A stretch of DNA of 64,000 nt from Hydrangea macrophylla (Eukaryota > Streptophyta > Magnoliopsida > Cornales > Hydrangeaceae). The position numbers were made by a program, and so were the translations under genes. Positions 33,819 through 44,839 of this stretch are shown here, piece after piece. The stretch is taken from positions 52,616,850 to 52,680,849 of the forward strand of contig CM066991.1 in NCBI GenBank assembly GCA_033977485.1, read 5' to 3'. How positions within the stretch are numbered: the first letter of the stretch is position 1; every line of letters begins with the position of its first letter. The notes beneath the pieces were generated by a model, which saw nothing but the letters and a program-made list of their open reading frames with translations, was not told where the DNA came from and ran no database searches.

Positions 33819-34174
33819 TATGATCTTAAGAAAGCTGCTATTACTTCTATATAGTGATGTGCATATTAGTTTTGTTTGGTGTAGCTCGTATTACAGATAT
33901 TTTAATTGTAAGTACTTTGTACATGTTCTTTTTGTAAGCACACTTAGTAGATGCTTAAACTCTTGTATAATATGTACTGGCCTTGGACGCAGTACTTTGA
34001 TGTAAATCTTTTTGGTTTAATATAATGGTTTCAGTTATATCGCTTTATTCCATTGACATTTAGTAATATATGCATGCTTATTATATTTTAACTTTGGTAC
34101 ACATAAAGACCACCTATAAAGACTCGGCATGGAATCAAAGGATATTAGCAGTAAAACTTGTGCATTGTTTTCAG
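33819..34174 (+). other. C leader ORF to gag interval, possible intron
   Basis: Noncoding. GTAAGT at 33908-33913 and TTTTCAG ending at 34174, immediately before the gag ATG, form a plausible intron of about 267 bp. Splicing is inferred from these two sites only. Confidence 0.4.
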
Positions 34175-34747
34175 ATGGCTGGAGGACGTAGGGGGAACCG
34201 CAATGGTCATAACGAGGAAGAACCGGAGATACCTAATGAGATAGACCCTACAGGACTACTCTCAGCCTTGGTCAGAAGGATTGAGAGGGCTTCAAACAAT
34301 GTAGGAAACAACAACAACTGTCCAGCACCACCCCCAAGGCAGACAGGGGATAAGTTACTTGAACGTTTCCGTGCATTAAGACCGGAAAAGTTCAATGGGA
34401 TGATGGAACCATGAAAAGCGGAGCAATGGCTATGAGAGATGGATCTCATCTTCGAAGCCATGGATTGCAGTGAGGCCGAAAATCACCACCTAGCCGTATT
34501 TCAGTTGATATATGCCGCTGCAGACTGGTAGGAAGCAGAAGAGGCTACTTTGGGAGAAAGAGCCATAAGGGAAATGACATGGACCGTGTTCAAGGAACGG
34601 TTCCTAGCAAAGTATTTTCAATTAGTAGAACAAAATCTGAAGAAGAAAGAATTCATGGAATTGGTTCAAGGGAACAAGTATGTTCAAGAGTATACAATGC
34701 AATTCGAGCGCCTGTCCCATTTTGCGCATCATGACACGACTAAATAG
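34175..34747 (+). pseudogene. gag of C, N-terminal part
   Basis: A continuous frame from ATG 34175 with stops TGA 34412 and TAG 34529, the latter replacing the second Trp of an ADWW-type motif. The first ~60 residues are a basic, Asn-rich start (MAGGRRGNRNG). The Ty3/gypsy gag core follows: RFRALRPEKFNGMMEP, AEQWL.EMDLIFEAM, TWTVFKERFLAKYFQ, EFMELVQGNKYVQEYTMQFERLSHFA. The zinc knuckle is missing because the frame ends at 34747, where a minus-strand Tat-like LTR starts. Confidence 0.87.
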
Positions 34748-35400
34748 TTGTGCGATCTTGTGCAACACCCAAGTGTAGGTGATCGTGCAAGTAATATAGT
34801 ACTGGAAGTCCAGGTCGATCCCATAGGGAAGGTTGAAAATTAATTACCTAGATTAAATTCTAAAAAGAAAAAGAAAATTTAATGCTTAAGGAAACTGTAG
34901 AACACAAAGTTCTACGATTAACAACTATTAAAATTAAAAGCAACTAAATTACTTTAAACTGACAACTAACTAACTAGTTAACTAGAGCAATATTTTAAAA
35001 CTGGTTTTCTTAGTAAAAGGGAAGTGTTGGGATTACACGAATCCACAGTGACCTAGCCATCTACCATGCACTTATGTTAAAGCTCATTGGAGTACATCTT
35101 CTACAATATTCCGTATTTTCCTAAAGGTAGAGAATCCATAGCCCTTTCATGACCGGGACTATATCATCCAAATTAAGTTCGAAATACATGAAAGTGGTTT
35201 AAAACAATAGTTAAGACTTGCACCTACAATGGTGTTAGCATTGAGGGTGGTTTGCAAAAGATATTGAAGAAAAATGCTTTAAGGCTTTAAGTTTAAAGAC
35301 TGTTTTGACAAACTGAGCATTTGGGGACAATTTGATAACAAATCTGTAAAACAGAAAGTTTAGGAATACTGTATAGAATGTTCTCAAGAATCAGAGGTTT

Positions 35401-35520
35401 CAATCGATCGACGCGCTTTCAATCGATCGAACATCTTCATCTCTCGATCGATCGAAATGTCTTCGATCGCTCGACAATGTCTCTGTTCCGATCGATCGAA
35501 ATAACTTCGATCGATCAAAC
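35401..35520 (-). repeat. E1 LTR palindrome cluster 2
   Basis: CAATCGATCGA, CAATCGATCGAAC, CTCGATCGATCGAAA, TTCGATCGCTCGA, CCGATCGATCGAAA and TTCGATCGATCAAAC in 120 bp, downstream of the TATA in element orientation. Confidence 0.75.
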
Positions 35521-36017
35521 ACAGGAATTATTCTGATGCATGACAGAGGCTTAAAATCACAGTTTCATCGCGATTTCCCAACCCGGGGACTACTCAAACA
35601 TGGTCTGGAGTGTCTTAGATTCGTTTTTAACGTAAAAGTCCATTAGGGATGCGTTTGGTTGTGATTTTAACATGAAAACCATGAAAACTATGAGTGTAAC
35701 ACTCTCTAACATGCAAGATTATGATTAACCTTACTAATACTACCAGAATTAATAAACAGATTGTAAGCAAACCAAAATAACAAAACCTGAGATGATGTAT
35801 TAAGATCAAACTCCTTGAAAATCCAAGAACAAGCAATATTGTACTTTTAATCCTATAAAAAAAACAATGTAAACTCTCTAACTCTCTCTATAAACTGATA
35901 AAAATAAAAGTAGCCATCCTCGAGACGTATATATTACTGGTATATATAGAAAAACCTAAGGCTAGGGTTACAAAAGATGTCCCCGCTGCGTGTGCGTAAG
36001 TTCTGATACAAGCCATG

Positions 36018-36114
36018 TTCGATCGATCGAACATCTCTCAATCGATTGAACTTCTGGGATCTTCGAGCGCTTGAACTTAATTTGATCGCTCGAAACCTCT
36101 TCGATCGCTCGAAA
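36018..36114 (-). promoter_or_regulatory. E1 LTR palindrome cluster 1 (TCGATCGATCGA type)
   Basis: TTCGATCGATCGAAC, CAATCGATTGAA, TTCGAGCGCTTGAA, GATCGCTCGAAA and TTCGATCGCTCGAA lie upstream, in minus orientation, of the TATA run at 35939-35950. Confidence 0.6.
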
Positions 36115-36368
36115 CTCTCTTTTCATTTTTGAATTGTCTTCATTGAACCCAAGCACTTCCTTTTATCTTGCTTATTCAATTCTTCACACAGCAACAGTAA
36201 TCTGCACAAATAACCACTAAAACAATACCACTTATCATAGATTAATCATATTGTGTAAAAACTGGCATTGTAATTCAAATTGCAGATAAACAGGGGAATT
36301 GTAAACTAATTCAGTGTTTTTTCTTCTTTTAGTGCGGTTGTATTTTACAAATACCCCCGCTTGTCACA

Positions 36369-36383
36369 ACCCCAAACTAGCGA
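36369..36383 (-). other. Polypurine tract of E1
   Basis: The minus strand reads TCGCTAGTTTGGGGT directly before TGTGACAAG. The preceding TTGCTAGGGACTAGCAA matches the CTCGAGGACTAGCAA and GCTAGGGACTAGCAA signatures at 23635 and 63382. Confidence 0.8.
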
Positions 36384-37019
36384 TTTGCTAGTCCCTAGCA
36401 ATAAAGCGAAAAGAAAACAAGCTAAACTAATACTACAATGATTAAATAAAATAAATTAAAACTAAAACAAACTAATCTAAATAAAAAGAAACTACCTAAC
36501 TCACTTTCGCAGGAATCGCGGTTGCATTTAGCAAATGCAACAAGCCGTTAAACCCCTAGGTTCCCCCTAGTGGACGAGTGTTGTCTCATGAGGGTTTGTA
36601 GTGAATATATCCACAAAATTCTCTAATTCTAAGATTAAAAAGATGTAGAATAACTTGTAAACAATCTCTTCTATTCAACTATTACTTTAGCTCTACAAAA
36701 CATATCATCCTCATTCAAACCATGAAAGAAATACACATATTCCTCATGTCACCAAGAAAGAATAACATATGCATCACATCCCCATATCCGTGTGTGTAAA
36801 GTTAACAGCTATACATTAAACCTTATTTAGAGTTGTTTAGACTATCATACTCTCAGAACTTGTAGTTTCAACTCAATTCTTACATGGATTTACACTCGAA
36901 AATGAACATCTCTCAGAAACTTGTTTAATAATGATCGCTCATGGTGTGAAAGCTTTGATATGAGTAATGTTTTTGTTACTAATGCTTCCACACCTGACTC
37001 AATAAAGGACGAACATTTA
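36384..37019 (-). other. E1 3' untranslated region, first segment
   Basis: Noncoding. It contains the block at 36520-36603 shared with the elements at 23507 and 63219. It is interrupted at 37019 by the Harbinger transposon and resumes at 41773. Confidence 0.65.
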
Positions 37020-37039
37020 GGCCTCGTTTGTTTCGCGGG
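37020..37039 (+). repeat. Harbinger left terminal inverted repeat
   Basis: Nineteen of 20 bases pair with the right end. The element edge is confirmed by the TTA duplication. Confidence 0.9.
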
Positions 37040-38192
37040 ATCGGGGGTGGGATTGGACTAACAGCCCTTTTTAATTCCATACACCCAAGTTTGGATGCAC
37101 AAAAAATACAGGACTATCTTTGGGACAACTTGTCCCCACGCACAAATAAGCCCACAAATGGGCCACAAAATTAACCCACAGGGGGGGTGGGTTATAGAAT
37201 CCATGGCTTAAGGTCATCTTGGACTAAATGGCAAAAAGACAAGATTAACCTCCTTATCAATTATACAAGGCAAAACTCATCACTTTATCACATTCTAGAT
37301 TCTCTACCAACAACAAGAAGGGGAAAGCCGTTCCAGAAGAAAAGGCTATGCTCTCAGATTTCTCACAAAGCCGTCACTTTCTCGCATCAGGTAAGCTAAA
37401 TCTACACTTCATTTACATAAATACAAACTGATGATGATCATGATAATTTTTTATTTTTATTTTTCCAAAATAGTTGCTGTTTTACATAGTATTATGCTCA
37501 AATCTTGATAGTTATTGGTAGATCTATGAAATATATGTAGTATATAAAGACATTTGTTAAGATTTGTTGTTTTAAAATTTTATGATGATCATGATAAATT
37601 TTTTTTTTCCCGAAATATTTGCTATTTACATAGTCTTATGTTCAGATCTTGATGGTTGTTGGTAGATCTATGAAATATACATAGTATATAAAGATATTTG
37701 TTGAGATTTGTTGTTTTAAAATTTTTTGGCCTAAAAACAAGTAGTATTTATGAGTAAATCTGCGGCTTTTGGTGTTGTTTTGGTAAAATATTCATAAATA
37801 TTGAGGATTTATTTTTAATAGCTAGTACAAAGTATTTCGCTCAAGTTTTGAAATTTGTTAGTAGATATATGAGATTCTTTGGATATAAAGACGTTTGTTA
37901 AGATTTGTTGGATATAAAGGTAACATGTTTGTCACTATTTTATTTGGGTCCCAAAATATTGCAACTTTGGTAGCCATATTGGTTTTTAAAATCATAGTAG
38001 TTGCCAAAGTTACAACTTTTTTGAGACTCGACTACAATATTTTGGGACCAAAACTAGTACATAGGTTTAGTTTGCAAAATGTATAAGGTGATTGTCTATT
38101 TTGTTTTTTTAGGATGGATGTGAACATGAGCCACGTAGAGGCCTTTTTGGTGCTTGAAGAGGTTATGACGGAGATCATATATATATATATAT

Positions 38193-39506
38193 GTGTGTGC
38201 AATGTATATGGTATTAGTCCCACTTGTGTATGGTAGGCACTTTGCTAAGCATTTGGTTAGGAGTCGAGCTTTAAATAGAGTTGAGGCTCAAGTAGAGCAT
38301 TTAGATCGAATCATTGGTGGAAGTGACATAACTTGTATTGAGCAACTACGTATGGATAGGAACACATTTGGCACACTATGTGGCCTTTTACGTACCGTTG
38401 GGCTTTTGAGGGATACAAGACATGTTAATGTAGAAGAACGAGTAGCTATGTTCTTGCACATATTGGCACATCATGTAAAGAACAGAGTGATAAAATTTGA
38501 CTATTTGAGATAGGGGGAGACAGTGAGCAGACACTTCAATACTGTGCTTAAGGCAGTATTGCGATTGCAAGGGATATTATTGCGTACTCCTGAACCAGTT
38601 CCAGAAAATTCCACTGATGACAGATGGCGGTGGTTTAAGGTAGCTTTTTTTGCTTAGTTTGAACAGTCTATCTTATTTGTCGAGAATAATCTTTTATACT
38701 TTTAAAATGTTTATATTATAGAATTTCCTTGGGGCTTTAGACGGCACATACATTAGAGTCAATGTTCCTGATATTGACAAACCGCGGTACCGCACAAGGA
38801 AGGGGGAGATTGCTACAAATGTCTTAGGAGTGTGCTCTATGGACATGCAATTTATATATGTTTTACCGGGGTGGGAAGGGTCTGTAGCTGACTCTAGGAT
38901 TTTGCGCGATGCCGTTACACGAAGAAATGGATTAAAGGTCCCAATTGGTAATTACAAATAAGTGTTAAAACATTTTGACAAACAATTTAGGCATTTTCAT
39001 GGTAGAACTTAGTATTTGCTAATTGCAACACATGTTACTACTACTTAGTAGATGCTGGCTATACCAACAGTGAAGGATTCTTAGCACCATATAGAGGCCA
39101 ACGATATCATTTGTCCCTTTGGAGGGAAGGATCAGCTGCCCCCCAAAATCATGAAGAATTCTTCAATTTGAAGCATTCAGCAGCTCGTAATGTGATTGAG
39201 CGATGCTTTGGCCTTCTCAAACTTTGGTGGGCAATTCTTAGGAGTCCATCATACTATCCAATCAAAACTCAAACTCGAATAATAACTGCATGTTGTCTTC
39301 TCCATAATTTGATTAGAAGAGAGATGTCAATTGATCCACTCGAACATCAAGTAGAAGAAAATAATCAACCACATGACTTTGGAGATGAAGTAATTGACAC
39401 CGTAGAGCCATCAAACCAGTGGACTGATTGGAGGAGGAACTTGGAAATGCAAATGTTCAATGAGTGGCGAGCGAATCGAGGGTACAAAAATGAGCAAAAT
39501 GAGTAG
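38193..39506 (+). pseudogene. PIF/Harbinger transposase (DDE_Tnp_4 type)
   Basis: The catalytic nuclease of the element. Model: 38193-38639, intron 38640-38721, 38722-38947, intron 38948-39012, 39013-39506, together 389 codons in one phase with GT..AG introns. The DDE residues are present: [22 protein letters not shown] and NVIERCFGLLK. The usual VDAGYTN and FLAPYRG follow the second Asp. An in-frame TAG at 38511 (FDYLR then GETVSRHF) breaks it. An (AT)n run at 38176-38192 separates it from an upstream ATG frame (38114) that is out of phase, a likely slippage frameshift. Confidence 0.87.
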
Positions 39507-39728
39507 ACCGTAGTGTTCATTGTAATTTTATGATGTTTATGGAAATTTTTAGAAGCTCCTACGTATTTATTCGCTAGTTGTGTATGAGACAATTTTTTTT
39601 ATGATGTTTATTTAACCTTGAAGGCATGTTTATAGCGTGCAATTATTATTTTAAGTGACTTCTAGTAATCATTTGTATTTTCTACTCTATATTTGTTATT
39701 ATTACATGCCACGCTTTATATACTAGCA

Positions 39729-40785
39729 ATGGAAAATGGAAGCTCTAGCCAACAAGGAGACAAAACTGATACAAGAAGAGTGTGGACCACAAGAGAAGAG
39801 GAAGTGTTGCTTCATGCTTTCCATGACATTTGTGCTACTAGATGGAAATGTGATAATGGTACTTTTAGGGCTGGTTACACGAGTGTGTTAGAGAGAAACA
39901 TGGTGACAACCATTCCTGGATGTGACTTAAAGGCAAAGTCACAAATTGAGTCAAAAATCAAAACATGGAAGAAGCAATATAACAGCCTTGCTTCTGCACT
40001 GATGACTAATGGAATTGGATGGAATGATACAGAGAGATACCTTGACATTCAAGATGATGATGTGTGGGACAATTATGTGAAGGTGACAAAAAAAAATGTC
40101 AATGCAAATATTCTAATTTTCCTACTTTGTTTGTTTGCTAATAATTTATTAAACATGTAAATGTTGTTTTTTTTTCCTTTTTCTTTTTTCTCTCCTTTAA
40201 TAGAAAGATCCATCCATCAAGAGAATGTGGTACAAGCCTTACCCCTATTATGAGGATTGGTGCTTGATATTTGGTAAAGATTGTGCAACAGGGGAAGGTG
40301 CTGAAGCTCCAGGAGATGCTCTTGAAGACATTGAACTTGAGGAAATTGATGGAAATGATGAGACTGAAGTGGTGGCAGATGACATGGATATTCAGGTTGA
40401 TACTGATGGATCAGCGAGTGTTACTAAAACTCATACTGATAAAGGAAAAAATGTTGTGAAACAAGGTATAAGAAAGAGGACTAGAGGGGCTGATGTCTGG
40501 GTTAGTAGCATGAATGAAATGGCCACTGCATTCGGTGCTTTCTTTGATAATACTAGCAATAAGATGTCAGATATTGCTCAAAGGATTGGGTTTGACCATG
40601 ACATGGCTACTGAGAGGAGGAAGGTGAATGGACAGCTCACTAAGCTTGGCAACTTGACTATGACAGAAAGGCTCAAAGTTGCCTCACTGATTGTGAATCA
40701 CCCCCACCGAGTTGATCTATTCTTTAGCTTGCCAGAGGATGAGCAGGAGGCTTGGGTGATGATGTTGCTTGCTGGTCAAATCTAG
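39729..40785 (+). CDS. Harbinger Myb/SANT-like ORF (transposase partner)
   Basis: The second protein of PIF/Harbinger elements, known to bind DNA and help the transposase enter the nucleus. Exons 39729-40082 and 40204-40785 with a GT..AG intron (40083-40203) give 311 residues without stops; ATG 39729 is the first in frame. The trihelix/SANT-type domain is at about 15-105 (WTTREEEVLLHAFHDI, KSQIESKIKTWKKQYNSL, GWNDTERYLDIQDDDVWDNYVK). A linker KPYPYYEDWCLIFGKDCATG and an acidic stretch follow, then a basic motif KQGIRKRTRGADVW. It looks intact and could act in trans. Confidence 0.87.
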
Positions 40786-41749
40786 ATGTTGCTGGAACAT
40801 CTGGTTTTTTGGATATAAACAATGGAACTTGATAACCTTTTGCTCACTACTTCTTAATCATTATGATGGTCTGTAATTATTAATTAATGGCTACGTATGT
40901 ATGATATTGTTGCATGTAAATAGGTGGTGTAACATAACTCCTACGTATGTTTTGGTGCTTAGTTGCATGTGTGAATCATGTAGGAAAGATGGCTTACTTC
41001 CATTAGTTGTAACTGTTTTGGGGAACTTGGTTTGTGTTACATAAATGCAGTGCTAATATTATGGTGATGCATGGCTATCAGGACTTCTAATTTTTGTTGA
41101 ACATATATATGGTATTCTTGGAATTATTATAGTTGCATTATTGTAATGTCAATTTTTTTTTAATTTAATATGGTGTTGTCTATTTTTTCAGGTGTGGGTA
41201 CAAGAAATGGTATGTTGTTTTTGTTGGCCGCAGCCCAGGTATTATAGTAATATGTCTACTTTATTTTTCTTTATGAATATATTCAAGTAAGTAAACTAAA
41301 GATTGTGTTGTAACATATATATGCTTGATTTACAGTGAGGATGTGGGAATTAGAACATTTTTTTGGTTGGCCAATTCATAGACTTTTTTTTTTCTTTAGC
41401 TTTTTATTTTTAATTTTTAATTTTTTTTTAATAATTCAGTGAAATACAAGTGAAGTTTTGATGTGTGATTTGCTTTGGCAGTGGAAAATTTGTCAAACTT
41501 AGTCTTATGACTTGTGCTGAAGAGGTGAAGAGGTGGGGCGTGTGTGGGAGGGGCAAATATGACAAATTATAAATTTGTCCATTGGAGTAACTTCCTAAAC
41601 AAACAAATGATTGGACTAATTAATATTACTCCGCTCCATATTATGGGCCCAACCAAACACTGGATTATCAATTAAAATGGACTAATAGTCCCTTTCTTAT
41701 ATAGTCCCCGGACTACTAATGCTTGGTTATGTAATCCCGTTTAAACTTG
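40786..41749 (+). other. Harbinger 3' noncoding region
   Basis: AT-rich subterminal sequence between the SANT-like ORF stop and the right inverted repeat. No further gene is visible. Confidence 0.6.
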
Positions 41750-41769
41750 CCCGCGAAACAAATGAGGCC
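41750..41769 (-). repeat. Harbinger right terminal inverted repeat
   Basis: It ends CCCGCGAAACAAATGAGGCC and is followed by TTA (41770-41772). Confidence 0.9.
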
Positions 41770-41772
41770 TTA

Positions 41773-43277
41773 GAGTGTATAGTCTCATGAAAGGAATACT
41801 ACTTACTAGAGGAGCAAAATACTGTGGATAACTCAATTTACACGTTCGTGTTTAAACTAAGTTGTTAAAAATCATTAAGGCTTTGACTTTTCGATATAAT
41901 TTTATATAGTAGGGTAGAAATGAAAGGGTAAGAAATCGCACATCTTTAGCATGTGATTGAGTGTAGTAACTTCTTCTTCACTTCATTCCGACCATCCTCT
42001 ATTCTCATAGATGGGTTTTTTTTTTTTTTTTTATAACGAAACCTGAAGTGGACTCCTTCTTCTTTCCCCTTTTTTTTTCTTTTATGCAGCCCCTCCCACA
42101 ACTACTCCCTCCTCATAACATACTTCAACAATTCAATCACATTGGATGTGCAATGGGGTGTATTGAGGTCAAAGTATAAGATTAGGGATTTAGGATTTCA
42201 TAATAGATTTGACAGTATTTACTAGGTATGGAGTTGAGAACAATGCATATTCTGGAATGTTGATACAGGTATATGGAAAGGTAAGGAGCAAATAACGATG
42301 ACTTAAATCATTTTCTTAACTTCTTAATTTTTTTAACACTTAAGTGCTCATTGAGTTTAGTTGGTAAATCCTGAACGTTCTCCTCTACTAAGCAGCCAAA
42401 ATGAAGAATTAGAGACTATTCAATGAATTTAATACACTTATTCAAGAAAAACATTTCGAATGTAATGTGATAATTCCCTCAGAATTGAAGATTGGGTTCA
42501 AAAGCTCACTAAGGGTAACTAGTTTCCACTACTTATTCTTTAAAGTACAAAAGGCATATTAACTCTTATTTAGGTTTTCTGCATATCTATTAACATGTGC
42601 AAATGGATTTTGGATACAAGAATGGTTAAAACATGCAATCATCCTAGCGAACTAGAAAAATGCATGAATTTAATTCATAAAAAGATGAGAATAAAATGGT
42701 TGTGTCATTGCTTGATAACAGCTAAATAGAAATGAATATTGCAAGTTGTTCTACCAATAAAGTTTATAATTTCAAAGATTTCTAATTTTATTTTAAAATT
42801 TGTTTAAAATTTTCCAAATTCAACCGAGATTGTATGAAATGTGCAATAAATGCATTCAGATTGCTAAGTATAGACATGTGCATGTGCAGGTGACTATCTA
42901 TCTACATGCCACCCCCAACTGAAAATTACGATGTCCTCAGAAGATAATTTTCAAATATAGATAGAGAGATATCACCTGTCAAAGCATAGTAAGAACCGCA
43001 AGCGTAACAATCTGTATAGAAAGCATACAAACTCTAAGCAGGAAAGATCAAATAGAATATGAAAAAAAAAGAGATCATAGGATCCATACATACACATAAC
43101 TAATCACTAGAAAGATAATACAATGAAAGTAACAGAGCAGTGATTATAAAATGCATAAAAACAAAAGTCCAACATGTCCAAACTAACCAACCCACAAGAA
43201 AAAATATGAGAGAGAAGAGAATATAGTCACAACCAACCAAAATAACCCAACAGACACAAACACTGATATAGCAGAAT
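41773..43277 (-). other. E1 3' untranslated region, second segment
   Basis: Noncoding continuation of the stretch cut at 37019. Near 42908-42945 the minus strand reads CTGAGGACATCG followed by CAGTTGGGGGTGGCATG, a phrase resembling the end of the coding region of Tat-like elements and the J sequence at 57895-57926. Confidence 0.6.
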
Positions 43278-44767
43278 CTATACATCATCGGCGACGTCCG
43301 ATAAGATCTCAATAAGCACATTCGGAGCATCCCCATCTCTACCCTCAGCAACAGTAGTAGCCGTTGCCGGGTCACTCGCAGTCAGAGCAGCTGGTGTAGA
43401 TAATAATGGATCCGTCACGACTGGAGGTGGTGGAAGTGGTGTCTCAGAAGCAGGCGGTGCCGCCGATGTGGATGGAGCAGAGGGATCAGTAGATGGTACA
43501 GAAGGAGTAGGAACAGGAATAGATGGAGCTGCCGATGTAGATGGAGCAGAACGATCAACCTGAGGAGCTGAGGAGAAAGGACCAGTAGTGGGTGGTGGAG
43601 GTGTATGTAAAGACTGGTCAACCCCCATCTGAATCAGTATAGCCTCAAGAAGAGTCGTCATGCGATCCATCTTGCCCTCGAGTCTGATCCGGGCCTCTCT
43701 CTCCTCTAATAGTAACTCATGAACAGTAGGGAGAGGAACGGATGAAGAAGACTCTCCCTGGGCGGGAGCCTGAGACCGCTATCTCAGCTCGAACTGTGCA
43801 ACCTCAATACAAGGATCAACCTCGTCGTCAGAATCTAGCTCCTCAGCCTCTATGGGCGTCCCAGAAGCTGCACCCTCAGTATCGGTGCCTCCTCCCCTCT
43901 TCCTCTTCGCCCCTACCTTTGCCTTACCCTTTGCTTTTCTCTTCTTCTAAGCATCAGAATGGCGGGCCGCCGTCTCGCCAAATCGACTAGAGGCCTGAAG
44001 AATCGAATTTGTGGCCAATGGAAGTAGTCCAGTCTGCTCAATGACCCGATGTATAGGCCAAGCGCCCTTCAGATGGCGCTTGGCGACAATGTACCGCGTA
44101 GGCTGAACAAGGAAGTCAATATATAGGCGAGACAGACAGACTCGTTGTCCTATCCCAATAGCATATAGAGCACGGGCATACCACGCGGCGAACTTCTCGT
44201 GATAAGATGTCATAAAAATACAGTTCACCAGCATCAGATGGAGGAGGTGATAGTTCTCAGTGAGAAGCTTACCCTCGATGAGAGATACGTTGTTCCAGAA
44301 CTGAACGACGCCACCTGTAAGCTCACGGATAATGGTGGTAGGAGGCATCTCTGGGGCGCCTGGTAGGCGAGGATAGAAACAATCTGGTACCTCAGGTACC
44401 CCCAGAGCAGCTGAAATGGTGGCAGGGCTGAATAGGATCTCACGCCCGCGAATGAATGATCTGTATGTGAACTGGGCCGCGGTATCCTTGATCATAGAGG
44501 AGAAGGCTGCACGAACCCAGTGGATGTTGATCGTCTTGGGCTGGATCAACATATTGTACCATGATGGCTGGTCTCTAATCCGTCCTAGGAACCACGGAGC
44601 TGAAAGCCATACGGATTCCAGGGGCCGCTCCAACATAACCTTCCTGGACTGGAAGTATCTCGTAAACCAAACACGCTCCTCCTCATTTCTGAGCCTGTGA
44701 TCTGGTATGGGTCTGGTATAGTGAGGTCAAGTGGCTTAGACTTGTGGTACCCTGTGATAGGGTTCAT
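43278..44767 (-). pseudogene. PTP-like extra ORF of a Tat/Athila-type element
   Basis: One frame from 44636 to 43278 with two TAG stops (43947 and about 43780). An N-terminal piece with a plausible ATG (44767, MNPITGYHKSKPLDLT) is in another phase, implying a frameshift near 44725. The core resembles the 'putative plant transposon protein' domain seen in extra ORFs of Athila/Tat elements: FTYRSFIRGREILFSPATIS, then ALGVPE, and later AWYARALYAIGIGQRVCLSR. A nuclear-localisation-like run KKRKAKGKAKVGAKRKRG, an acidic linker and a long Pro/Ser/Ala tail follow. The biochemical role of such ORFs is not established. It reads on the same strand as the E1 LTR. Confidence 0.65.
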
Positions 44768-44839
44768 TGTAAAGTCCTAAAATGGGAGAAACAAACAGAA
44801 AATACATTAAAACAATGAAAAACAGGAAAGAAATTGAAA

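Larger units (their letters stand above)
29629..34747 (+). mobile_element. Element C: 5' half of a chromovirus with an extra leader ORF
   Basis: 5' LTR (29629-32678), iMet primer site, leader ORF and gag, all on the plus strand. The element is cut at about 34747 within gag by a minus-strand Tat-like LTR. The remainder (protease, RT, integrase, 3' LTR) is not identified; the integrase piece at 56486 has the right strand but is fused to A-type LTR sequence, so I do not assign it to C. Confidence 0.8.
34749..36368 (-). mobile_element. 3' LTR of element E1 (Tat/Athila-like, ~1620 bp)
   Basis: In element orientation it starts TGTGACAAGCGGGGG after a G-run polypurine tract and ends near 34749 with CTATGGGATCGACCTGG.CTTCC followed by CACTTGGGTGTTGCAC. 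A TCGATCGA cluster (36018-36114) lies upstream of a TATA box (35939-35950), and a second cluster (35401-35520) lies in the presumed leader. The left end is placed only to within a few bases. Confidence 0.72.
37020..41769 (+). mobile_element. PIF/Harbinger DNA transposon, 4750 bp, near complete
   Basis: The terminal inverted repeats GGCCTCGTTTGTTTCGCGGG (37020-37039) and the complement of 41750-41769 differ at one base. The flanking duplication is TTA (37017-37019 and 41770-41772), the Harbinger preference. It carries the two expected genes in tandem on the plus strand: a DDE transposase (38193-39506) and a Myb/SANT-like protein (39729-40785). It is inserted in the E1 3' UTR, so it postdates E1. 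Confidence 0.93.
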
